Source: JALRAP01 sp046302815 (lineage in GTDB: Bacteria; Bacteroidota; Bacteroidia; AKYH767-A; OLB10). Taken from it: a DNA stretch of 8,122 nucleotides. Both the position numbers and the translations under genes were made by a program. The stretch lies in the NCBI GenBank assembly GCA_046302815.1, contig JBKCHO010000104.1:1-8122 (forward strand), given 5' to 3'. Below the pieces are notes generated by a model, which had not been told where the DNA came from, searched no databases, and worked only from the letters and a program-made list of their open reading frames with translations. Positions 1 through 5,827 of this stretch are shown here, in pieces (position 1 is the first letter of the stretch; the number at the start of each line of letters is the position of its first letter).

Positions 1-12
1 TTCCAAGGTTAA
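1..12 (+). CDS. rpsE: 30S ribosomal protein S5, last three codons (partial)
   Basis: The window opens with codons for F-Q-G followed by TAA. S5 proteins of Bacteroidota typically end in a motif like V-x-K-V-F-x-G, and rpsE is the gene normally found directly before rpmD, so these bases are most likely the end of rpsE. Only three residues are visible, so the call rests mainly on gene order. S5 is a small-subunit protein involved in decoding accuracy and in the mRNA entry site together with S3 and S4. Confidence 0.6.
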   Translation, partial: FQG

Positions 13-51
13 TCAAATTAACAAGTAAGCCTACAAATAGAAATAAAAGTC

Positions 52-231
52 ATGGCAAAAGTCATCATCAAGCAAATCAAGAGCGGCATCGATCATCCTG
101 CCATCCAAAAAAGGACATTGAAAGCCCTCGGTCTCCGCAAGCTCAACCATTCCGTTGAGAAGGAAGCCACCCCTCAAATCATGGGAATGATCCGTGCCGT
201 TAGCCATCTGGTAAGCGTGGAGAAAGCCTAA
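52..231 (+). CDS. rpmD: 50S ribosomal protein L30 (uL30)
   Basis: This is a complete 59-residue protein, the normal size for bacterial L30. It begins MAKVIIKQIKSGI and carries the family pattern: a first beta strand, then R21-T-L-K-A-L-G-L-R-K-L-N, then a helix ending I-R-A-V-S-H-L-V. In the assembled large subunit L30 binds 23S rRNA on the solvent side. It sits 39 nt after the end of rpsE and 38 nt before rplO, the standard spc-operon position. The leader is A-rich with no clear Shine-Dalgarno site, as in most genes here. The gene is short and easy to miss, but its start, length and place leave little doubt. Confidence 0.96.
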   Translation: MAKVIIKQIKSGIDHPAIQKRTLKALGLRKLNHSVEKEATPQIMGMIRAVSHLVSVEKA

Positions 232-269
232 TACAACAACATTATTGTCAATAGAAAGAAATTCGAGAT

Positions 270-722
270 ATGAATCTTAGCAACTTAAGACCGGCAAAAG
301 GCTCTGTAAAGACGAGCAAGCGCATTGGCCGTGGTCAGGGATCCGGCAAAGGTGGAACCTCCACTCGCGGTCACAAAGGTGCGCAATCGCGTTCCGGTTA
401 TAGCCGTAAGATCGGTTTTGAAGGTGGTCAGATGCCACTTCAGCGCCGACTTCCAAAGTTCGGTTTCAAGAGCCTTAACCGCGTTGAGTACAATGGTATC
501 AACCTGGATGTTTTGCAGGGTTTGGTTGACAAGCATGGTTTGACAGAAATCAACCATGAGGTAATCGTTCAACACGGACTTGCCTCTAAGCGCGATATCG
601 TGAAGGTACTTGGAAGGGGCGAATTGAAATCCAAAATTAATGTTACAGCCCATGCATTCTCTGCAGCCGCTAAGTCTGCTATCGAGTCATTGGGAGGAAC
701 CGCAACTGCAACTGGCAACTGA
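270..722 (+). CDS. rplO: 50S ribosomal protein L15 (uL15)
   Basis: The protein has 150 residues, typical for L15. It starts MNLSNLRPAKGS and has the Gly/Arg/Lys-rich N-terminal extension that threads into 23S rRNA (G20-R-G-x-G-S-G-K-G-G-T and R-G-H-K-G-x-x-S-R-S-G around residues 20-43). This is followed by the family signature F50-E-G-G-Q-M-P-L-x-R-R-L-P-K-F-G-F. The globular C-terminal domain runs from about residue 70 to 148. L15 is a late-assembly protein of the large subunit. Its TGA stop shares one base with the secY ATG (sequence TGATG), so secY is probably translated by coupling to rplO. There is no strong Shine-Dalgarno site before the ATG. Confidence 0.98.
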   Translation: MNLSNLRPAKGSVKTSKRIGRGQGSGKGGTSTRGHKGAQSRSGYSRKIGFEGGQMPLQRRLPKFGFKSLNRVEYNGINLDVLQGLVDKHGLTEINHEVIVQHGLASKRDIVKVLGRGELKSKINVTAHAFSAAAKSAIESLGGTATATGN

Positions 723-2059
723 TGAAAGGTCTTATAACCACCATTCGTAACATCTTCAGGATCGACGAGCTGAGGACAAGGATCCTTTACACGCTTGGTC
801 TTATCCTTGTATACCGAGTAGGAGCCCATATCGTGCTTCCGGGTATCGATCCAGATCAGCTGGGTGGCTTGAAGGCCCAGTCTTCTGAGGGTATCCTCGG
901 GTTGATTGACATCTTCGCCGGTGGAGCGTTTTCCCAGGCATCCATTTTTGCCTTGGGTATCATGCCCTACATCTCTGCATCCATCGTTGTTCAGTTGTTG
1001 ACCATCGCTGTACCTTATTTCCAAAAGATGCAGAAAGAGGGTGAGAGTGGTCGTAAAAAGATGAACCAAATCACCCGTTGGTTGACCGTATTGGTTACAC
1101 TCGGACAAGCACCTGGATACCTTGTAAACTTGAATTCACTTTCACCCGGAGCCATCGTCATGGATGGTGCTTTATTCTGGGTTACATCTATACTGATTCT
1201 CACAGCTGGTACCTTGTTTGTAATGTGGATCGGTGAGCGCATCACCGAGAACGGTATCGGAAACGGTATTTCCATTATCATCATGATAGGTATCATTGCA
1301 CGCCTACCCATCTCATTGAAGGATGAGTTTGTGTCATCTTTGAACGAAGGAGGTGGATTGGTGATGTTCATGGTTGAAATGGTTGTCCTTTATATCGTGA
1401 TTGCCCTGGTGATTTTGCTCGTTCAGGGAACCCGTAGGATTCCAGTTCAGTTCGCTAAGAAAATCGTAGGAAACAAACAGTATGGAGGGGTTAGGCAATA
1501 CATCCCGCTCAAGGTTAACGCTGCCGGTGTAATGCCAATCATCTTTGCTCAAGCCATCATGTTCATCCCTGCCACGGTTGCCCAGTTCTTCCCTGAGTCG
1601 GGCGCTATGCAAGGCTTTGCAGGAACATTCACCGACATGTTCTCTTTGGGTTACAACATCACCTTTGCAACCTTGATTATCCTGTTCACCTATTTCTACA
1701 CAGCCATCTCCGTTAATCCAAATCAAATGGCTGAAGACATGAAGAAGAACGGTGGGTTTATTCCTGGTGTGAAGCCAGGTAGGTCAACAGCCGACTTCAT
1801 CGATAATGTGATGTCGAAGATCACATTGCCTGGATCTATATTCCTCGCTTTTGTCGCTATTCTTCCTACGCTGGCCAATTCAGCTGGTGTTAACAGTAAT
1901 TTCTCGCAATTCTACGGCGGAACTTCGCTCCTCATCTTGGTTGGTGTGGTGCTTGATACGCTGCAGCAAATAGAAAGCCATTTATTGATGAGGCACTACG
2001 ACGGTCTGATGAAATCGGGTCGTATCAAGGGTCGCTCGTCTGTAGGTGGTATGGCATGA
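722..2059 (+). CDS. secY: Protein translocase channel subunit SecY
   Basis: This 445-residue integral membrane protein is the pore of the SecYEG translocon, which passes unfolded preproteins across the inner membrane and releases membrane segments sideways into the lipid. About ten hydrophobic segments are visible, beginning near residues 20-40, 73-97, 117-135, 151-170, 181-196, 214-235, 267-288, 312-331, 370-389 and 397-412. Conserved stretches include G-E-R-I-T-E-N-G-I-G-N-G (171-182), Y-I-P-L-K-V-N-A-A-G-V-M-P (260-272), the cytosolic loop N332-P-N-Q-M-A-E-D-M-K-K-N-G-G-F-I-P-G (332-349), and G-G-T-S-L-L-I-L-V-G-V (399-409). The basic C-terminus K-S-G-R-I-K-G-R fits the SecA/ribosome side. 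The ATG overlaps the rplO stop by one base and there is no separate ribosome binding site. SecE and SecG are not in this window. Confidence 0.99.
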   Translation: MKGLITTIRNIFRIDELRTRILYTLGLILVYRVGAHIVLPGIDPDQLGGLKAQSSEGILGLIDIFAGGAFSQASIFALGIMPYISASIVVQLLTIAVPYFQKMQKEGESGRKKMNQITRWLTVLVTLGQAPGYLVNLNSLSPGAIVMDGALFWVTSILILTAGTLFVMWIGERITENGIGNGISIIIMIGIIARLPISLKDEFVSSLNEGGGLVMFMVEMVVLYIVIALVILLVQGTRRIPVQFAKKIVGNKQYGGVRQYIPLKVNAAGVMPIIFAQAIMFIPATVAQFFPESGAMQGFAGTFTDMFSLGYNITFATLIILFTYFYTAISVNPNQMAEDMKKNGGFIPGVKPGRSTADFIDNVMSKITLPGSIFLAFVAILPTLANSAGVNSNFSQFYGGTSLLILVGVVLDTLQQIESHLLMRHYDGLMKSGRIKGRSSVGGMA

Positions 2060-2073
2060 TAAGTTTAACCAAT

Positions 2074-2080
2074 TAAGGGG
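2074..2080 (+). promoter_or_regulatory. Shine-Dalgarno site for map (TTG start)
   Basis: The heptamer TAAGGGG can pair with the usual anti-Shine-Dalgarno end of 16S rRNA (3'-AUUCCUC) over seven positions, with one G-U pair. It lies six bases before the TTG at 2087, a good spacing. It is the strongest such site I see in the window and it supports TTG as the real map start. That this organism's 16S rRNA keeps the standard anti-SD sequence is assumed. Confidence 0.6.
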
Positions 2081-2086
2081 TCAGAC

Positions 2087-2908
2087 TTGCAGGTCATTTA
2101 TAAGAGTGCAGAGCAGATAGAGGCGATTAGGATTAGTTCTTTGCTTGTTGGAGATACATTGGCTGAAGTAGCCTCCCGTATCAGTCCTGGAATCCGAACC
2201 ATTGACTTGGATCGGATTGCTGAGGCGTTCATCCGCGATAATCATGCGGAGCCCGCTTTCAAGGGATACCATGGGTTTCCTGCCACCTTGTGCATTTCGG
2301 TTAACTCTGAAGTTGTACATGGGATACCAGGCAATAGGGAGCTCAAGGATGGGGATGTGGTTTCAATCGATTGCGGAGTCAATAAGAATGGATTCTTCGG
2401 CGATTCGGCCTATTCCTTCGTGATAGGAGAGGTGCCAGCCAAAACAACTGAGTTGTTGCAAGTGACCAAAAAATGTCTGATGCGAGGAGTTGCTAAAGCG
2501 GTGGATGGGCTGCGCATCGGTGACATCAGTGAAGCGGTTCAAGACCTTGCCGAATCCCATGGATTTGGTGTTGTTCGAGAACTGGTGGGTCATGGAGTAG
2601 GGCTGAAGCTGCATGAGAAGCCAGAGGTTCCCAACTTCGGAAAGAAGGGAACAGGGCTCTTGATGAAAACCGGATTGGTCATAGCGATTGAGCCGATGAT
2701 CAATGCGGGTCGTAAGCAGGTTAAGCAGCTGAAGGACGGTTGGACGATTGTGACTGCTGATGGAATGCCATCTGCCCACTTCGAACACACTGTAGCTGTG
2801 GCCTCAGACAAGCCCGATGTACTCTCCTCATTTGAAAAAATAGAAATCGCGGAAGCGAACAACATAAATCTCGGGAAACCGCACCAGTTACAGGAATTGA
2901 ATGGCTAA
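2087..2908 (+). CDS. map: Type I methionine aminopeptidase
   Basis: The enzyme removes the N-terminal methionine from nascent proteins when the second residue is small. The 273-residue sequence has the pita-bread fold signatures of bacterial type I enzymes. The substrate-binding histidine is H78 in C-I-S-V-N-S-E-V-V-H-G-I-P. The five metal ligands are all visible: D95 (S-I-D-C-G-V), D106 (F-F-G-D-S-A), H169 (V-G-H-G-V-G), E202 (A-I-E-P-M) and E233 (H-F-E-H-T). H176 matches the second active-site histidine. There is no N-terminal zinc-finger extension. The start is taken as TTG: no ATG lies in frame at the right place, the protein aligns from M-x-V-I-Y-K-S, and a good Shine-Dalgarno site precedes it. 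The region after about residue 245 is a slightly long tail. It follows secY by 27 nt and its end overlaps infA by 8 nt. adk, which lies between secY and map in many Firmicutes, is absent. Confidence 0.97.
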   Translation: MQVIYKSAEQIEAIRISSLLVGDTLAEVASRISPGIRTIDLDRIAEAFIRDNHAEPAFKGYHGFPATLCISVNSEVVHGIPGNRELKDGDVVSIDCGVNKNGFFGDSAYSFVIGEVPAKTTELLQVTKKCLMRGVAKAVDGLRIGDISEAVQDLAESHGFGVVRELVGHGVGLKLHEKPEVPNFGKKGTGLLMKTGLVIAIEPMINAGRKQVKQLKDGWTIVTADGMPSAHFEHTVAVASDKPDVLSSFEKIEIAEANNINLGKPHQLQELNG

Positions 2909-3119
2909 ACAAGGTGTCATAGAGCAAGACGGGTCGATCGTGGAAGCGTTATCGAATGCCATGTTTCGTGTAGAACTGGAAAATGGTCACGAGGTAATTG
3001 CTCATATCTCCGGCAAGATGCGAATGAACTACATCAAAATTCTGCCAGGCGAGCAAGTGAAAGTTGAAATGTCTCCATACGATTTGACAAAAGGAAGAAT
3101 AACTTATAGATACAAATAA
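2901..3119 (+). CDS. infA: Translation initiation factor IF-1
   Basis: IF-1 is a single OB-fold protein that occupies the A site of the 30S subunit during initiation and aids IF-2 and IF-3. The 72-residue length is exactly the family norm. Motifs include M-A-K-Q-G-V-I-E-Q-D-G at the start, F-R-V-E-L-E-N-G-H-E-V-I-A-H-I-S-G-K-M-R (22-41) and the ending Y-D-L-T-K-G-R-I-T-Y-R-Y-K. The ATG lies inside the last codons of map in another frame. An AGGA five bases upstream of the ATG, within the map sequence, could act as ribosome binding site, and translational coupling with map is likely. Confidence 0.98.
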   Translation: MAKQGVIEQDGSIVEALSNAMFRVELENGHEVIAHISGKMRMNYIKILPGEQVKVEMSPYDLTKGRITYRYK

Positions 3120-3127
3120 CAAGACCA

Positions 3128-3244
3128 ATGAAAGTAAGACCCTCTTTGAAGAAGAGAAGCGCCGAGTGCAAGATTGTCAGGCGCAAGGGACGTCTTTACG
3201 TCATCAACAAAAAGAACCCTCGCTTTAAAATGCGCCAGGGTTGA
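3128..3244 (+). CDS. rpmJ: 50S ribosomal protein L36 (bL36), zinc-free type
   Basis: This is a 38-residue very basic protein starting M-K-V-R-P-S-L-K-K-R and ending R-F-K-M-R-Q-G, the full length of bacterial L36. It belongs to the C-minus form: of the zinc ligands of C-plus L36 (C11, C14, C27, H32) only C14 remains, while the others are S11, N27 and F32. Such zinc-free L36 proteins are usual in Bacteroidota and do not depend on zinc supply. The gene is only eight bases after infA and 29 bases before rpsM. Confidence 0.97.
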   Translation: MKVRPSLKKRSAECKIVRRKGRLYVINKKNPRFKMRQG

Positions 3245-3273
3245 TTCATAACCGATAAAACCAAAACAAGATA

Positions 3274-3651
3274 ATGGCTCGTATAGCTGGTATTGATTTA
3301 CCTAAAAACAAAAGGGGAGAGATAGGTCTCACCTACATCTTCGGGATTGGCCGTTCAACCGCCCAGAAAATCCTTGCGGATGCCGGAATCGACTTCAACA
3401 AGAAGGTTCAGGAGTGGAACGACGATGAGTTGACGAAGATTCGTTCCTACATCAATGATTACATCAAGGTGGAGGGTGCGCTTCGTTCCGAAGTGCAGCT
3501 TAACATCAAGCGTTTGATGGAGATCGGATGTTACCGCGGTGTTCGTCACCGTTTGGGACTACCTGTTCGTGGACAGAAAACCAAGAACAATTGTCGTACC
3601 CGTAAGGGCAAGCGCAAGACCGTCGCTAACAAAAAGAAAGTAACCAAATAA
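3274..3651 (+). CDS. rpsM: 30S ribosomal protein S13 (uS13)
   Basis: The 125-residue protein lies in the head of the small subunit, contacts S19, forms bridges to the 50S subunit and touches P-site tRNA through its C-terminal tail. It starts M-A-R-I-A-G-I-D-L-P and has the helix-two-turn-helix region (Y-I-F-G-I-G-R-S-T-A, 21-30). The family signature R88-G-V-R-H-R-L-G-L-P-V-R-G-Q-K-T is followed by N106-C-R-T-R-K-G. A basic tail (K-R-K-T-V-A-N-K-K-K) completes it. C107 stands where alanine is common. It is the first gene of the alpha-operon part and follows rpmJ directly. Confidence 0.98.
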   Translation: MARIAGIDLPKNKRGEIGLTYIFGIGRSTAQKILADAGIDFNKKVQEWNDDELTKIRSYINDYIKVEGALRSEVQLNIKRLMEIGCYRGVRHRLGLPVRGQKTKNNCRTRKGKRKTVANKKKVTK

Positions 3652-3670
3652 CCGTTAACGGTATAACCGT
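3651..3670 (+). repeat. Short overlapping inverted repeats in the rpsM-rpsK spacer
   Basis: A perfect 12-base palindrome ACCGTTAACGGT begins at the last base of the rpsM stop codon (3651-3662). It overlaps a second possible hairpin, ACGGT-ATA-ACCGT (3658-3670). The two folds share bases and exclude each other. The octamer ATAACCGT also occurs twice (3648-3655 and 3663-3670). Stems are only 4-5 bp, so the structure is weak and may have no function. Confidence 0.35.
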
Positions 3671-3687
3671 AGCAATCAAGACTTAGA

Positions 3688-4080
3688 ATGGCTAAAACAG
3701 CAAAAGTCACCGCCAAGAAAAAGGTGGTCAAAGTTGAGTCGGTAGGCGAAGCACACATCAATGCCACCTTCAACAACATCATCATCAGCATCACGAACCT
3801 TTCGGGCCAAGTGGTATCCTGGGCCTCAGCAGGAAAGATGGGTTTCAAGGGCTCCAAGAAGAACACTCCTTATGCAGCACAAATGGCTGCCGCCGATTGT
3901 TGCAAAGTGGCATACGATGCCGGTATGCGCAAGGTAAAGGTTTTCGTTAAAGGACCAGGTTCTGGTCGTGAGTCCGCCATCCGTACCCTTCACAATTCAG
4001 GTTTGGAGGTTACTGAAATCATGGACATCACACCGATACCGCACAACGGATGCCGCCCGCCCAAGCGGAGGAGGATCTAA
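3688..4080 (+). CDS. rpsK: 30S ribosomal protein S11 (uS11)
   Basis: S11 forms part of the 30S platform next to S6, S18 and S21 and lines the mRNA exit and E-site region. The 130-residue protein has a lysine-rich N-terminal tail (residues 1-15), then A-H-I-N-A-T-F-N-N-I-I-I-S-I-T (22-36). Later come G-P-G-S-G-R-E-S-A-I-R (89-99) and the C-terminal signature D113-I-T-P-I-P-H-N-G-C-R-P-P-K-R-R-R-I. Size and motifs are normal for the family. It lies 36 nt after rpsM and 41 nt before rpsD. Confidence 0.98.
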   Translation: MAKTAKVTAKKKVVKVESVGEAHINATFNNIIISITNLSGQVVSWASAGKMGFKGSKKNTPYAAQMAAADCCKVAYDAGMRKVKVFVKGPGSGRESAIRTLHNSGLEVTEIMDITPIPHNGCRPPKRRRI

Positions 4081-4121
4081 TCTGAATACAATTAATCAAT
4101 AACTGAAAACCAAATCCATCA

Positions 4122-4727
4122 ATGGCCAGGTATATAGGACCTAAATCCAAAATTGCCAGAAAGTTCAGGGAGCCGATCTTCGGACCTGACAAGAATTTCG
4201 AAAAGCGCAACTATCCTCCCGGACAGCACGGGCAGTCGAAGAAGCGCGCAAAGATGTCGGAATATGCTACCCAGCTTCGCGAGAAGCAAAAGGTGAAGTA
4301 TACCTACGGCATTCTTGAGCGTCAGTTTGCCAAAACTTTCGATCGTGCTTCCCGCAAGGAGGGCATCACCGGTGAAAATCTCTTACAGCTCATCGAATCC
4401 CGTCTCGACAATGTGGTTTTCCGTATGGGTATCGCACCTACACGCTCTGCTGCAAGACAGTTGGTTGCTCACCGTCACATCACCGTTAACGGTAAAGTGG
4501 TCAACATTCCATCTTTCACTTTGAAGGCCGGTGATATGGTAGGTGTCCGTGAGCGTTCCAAGTCATCTCAGGTTATCAACGATTCTCTCCGTGGAAGAGC
4601 TAGCCGCTACCCTTGGTTGGAGTGGGATGATACCAAGATGGAAGGGAAATTCATCAACCCACCCGCGCGTACAGAGCTTCCTGAGAACATCAAGGAGCAG
4701 CTGATTGTGGAATTGTACTCCAAGTAA
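4122..4727 (+). CDS. rpsD: 30S ribosomal protein S4 (uS4), zinc-free type
   Basis: S4 is a primary 16S rRNA binding protein that starts assembly of the 5' domain, and with S3 and S5 it forms the mRNA entry gate. The 201-residue protein starts M-A-R-Y-I-G-P-K and carries the N-terminal motif K28-R-N-Y-P-P-G-Q-H-G. The central S4 RNA-binding domain spans about 92-155 (S-R-L-D-N-V-V-F-R-M-G, then A-R-Q-L-V-x-H-R-H-I-x-V-N-G). It ends I-V-E-L-Y-S-K, as in other Bacteroidota. There are no cysteines, so it is the zinc-free form. In E. coli S4 is the translational repressor of the alpha operon; whether it has that role here cannot be seen. Confidence 0.98.
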   Translation: MARYIGPKSKIARKFREPIFGPDKNFEKRNYPPGQHGQSKKRAKMSEYATQLREKQKVKYTYGILERQFAKTFDRASRKEGITGENLLQLIESRLDNVVFRMGIAPTRSAARQLVAHRHITVNGKVVNIPSFTLKAGDMVGVRERSKSSQVINDSLRGRASRYPWLEWDDTKMEGKFINPPARTELPENIKEQLIVELYSK

Positions 4728-4733
4728 CCTGAT

Positions 4734-4750
4734 TGCCGGTTTGTCCGGCA
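4734..4750 (+). repeat. Small hairpin between rpsD and rpoA
   Basis: TGCCGG and CCGGCA form a perfect 6-bp, GC-rich stem around a TTTGT loop, seven bases after the rpsD stop. No T-run follows (next bases CCTTAGAC), so it is not an intrinsic terminator. It could be an mRNA processing or stability element, or chance. Confidence 0.5.
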
Positions 4751-4785
4751 CCTTAGACATAAACCTTAAAAACAAAAAACATAAC

Positions 4786-5778
4786 ATGGCCATACTAGCG
4801 TTTCAAAAACCGGACAAGGTAATTATGCTCAGCTCCACAGAGCAAGTCGGCACTTTCGAGTTCCGTCCCCTTGAGCCCGGTTATGGAATCACCATCGGCA
4901 ACGCTCTTCGCAGGATACTACTGTCATCTTTGGAGGGATACGCCATCACCACTGTACGCATTTCAGGAGTTGACCACGAATTCTCCACTATCAAGGGAGT
5001 TGTGGAAGATGTAACTGAAATCATTTTGAACCTTAAGCAGGTTCGTTTCAAGCGTCAGATCGACTCTACCGATTCTGAGAAAGTTCATGTTACCATCAAC
5101 GGGAAAAATCAGTTTGTTGCCGGCGATATCGCCAAACACACTTCTGCCTTCCAGGTATTGAATCCTGATCTTGTGATCTGCAATATGGAGTCTAGTGTGA
5201 AGCTTCAAATTGATATCACCATCGACAAGGGTCGTGGATATGTTCCATCTGAAGAGAACAAGTCGAATGCATACCCTGTTGGAACCATTGCCATCGACTC
5301 CATTTTCACGCCTATCCGTAATGTGCGCTACAATGTAGAGAACTACCGCGTAGAGCAAAAAACGGATTATGAAAAGTTGGTTTTGGAAATTTCTACCGAC
5401 GGCTCTATAGCTCCTAAGGATGCTTTGCGTGAGGCTGCTGAAATCTTGATTCACCACTTCATGCTGTTCTCCGATGAGAAAATCACTTTGGAGAGCAAGC
5501 CCAAGACCCCAACTGAAGAGTTTGACGAGTCTTCATTGCACATGCGTCAGCTTTTGAAGACAAAGCTTGTTGATATGGATCTTTCGGTTCGTGCTCTCAA
5601 TTGTTTGAAGGCTGCTGATGTTGAAACACTCGGTGACCTGGTTTCATTCTCCAAGAATGATTTGCTCAAGTTCCGCAACTTCGGAAAGAAATCCTTGACG
5701 GAATTGGAGGATCTTGTTAAGAGCAAGAGCCTGAATTTCGGAATGAACCTCTCTAAGTACAAACTCGAAAAAGACTGA
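4786..5778 (+). CDS. rpoA: DNA-directed RNA polymerase subunit alpha
   Basis: The alpha subunit dimerises to nucleate assembly of RNA polymerase, and its C-terminal domain contacts DNA and activators. The 330-residue protein starts M-A-I-L-A-F-Q-K-P-D-K-V. The reading frame is open further upstream into rpsD, but the ATG at 4786 gives the normal Bacteroidota N-terminus. The N-terminal domain (about 1-232) has F-R-P-L-E-P-G-Y-G-I-T-I-G-N-A-L-R-R-I-L-L (26-46). A linker follows (about 233-252). The C-terminal domain (about 253-320) has the helix-hairpin-helix residues matching the E. coli UP-element determinant: R269, N272 and C273 in V-R-A-L-N-C-L-K, and G300, K302, S303 and E306 in N-F-G-K-K-S-L-T-E. 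It lies 58 nt after rpsD and 49 nt before rplQ. Confidence 0.99.
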   Translation: MAILAFQKPDKVIMLSSTEQVGTFEFRPLEPGYGITIGNALRRILLSSLEGYAITTVRISGVDHEFSTIKGVVEDVTEIILNLKQVRFKRQIDSTDSEKVHVTINGKNQFVAGDIAKHTSAFQVLNPDLVICNMESSVKLQIDITIDKGRGYVPSEENKSNAYPVGTIAIDSIFTPIRNVRYNVENYRVEQKTDYEKLVLEISTDGSIAPKDALREAAEILIHHFMLFSDEKITLESKPKTPTEEFDESSLHMRQLLKTKLVDMDLSVRALNCLKAADVETLGDLVSFSKNDLLKFRNFGKKSLTELEDLVKSKSLNFGMNLSKYKLEKD

Positions 5779-5787
5779 TTTATCACC

Positions 5788-5810
5788 GTACTGCGATTTG
5801 ATTCGCGTAC
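5788..5810 (+). repeat. Small hairpin between rpoA and rplQ
   Basis: GTAC-(T)-GCGA and TCGC-GTAC can pair over 8 bp with one bulged T (5792) and a 6-base TTTGAT loop. It begins nine bases after the rpoA stop. No T-run follows, so it is not a terminator. A role in mRNA stability or processing is possible but unproven. Confidence 0.45.
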
Positions 5811-5827
5811 ACAGAAAAGTATAGAAT

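Noticed and set aside
569..1108. A 179-codon open frame on the - strand across rplO and secY
   Set aside because: It lies opposite two highly conserved genes in a dense operon, has no recognisable motif, and is best explained as a codon-usage shadow.
1334..1726. A 130-codon open frame on the - strand inside secY
   Set aside because: It is antisense to conserved SecY membrane segments, with a His/Asn-rich composition typical of shadow frames.
3651..3662. The palindrome ACCGTTAACGGT as a transcription factor operator
   Set aside because: It overlaps a stop codon inside an operon with no promoter nearby; I recorded it only as a possible RNA fold.
4705..4785. An upstream start for rpoA that would add 27 residues and overlap rpsD
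   Set aside because: The extra residues resemble no alpha subunit, while the ATG at 4786 gives the standard N-terminus MAILAFQKPDKV.
4963..5457. A 164-codon open frame on the - strand inside rpoA
   Set aside because: It is entirely antisense to the conserved alpha N-terminal domain and has no promoter or ribosome site.
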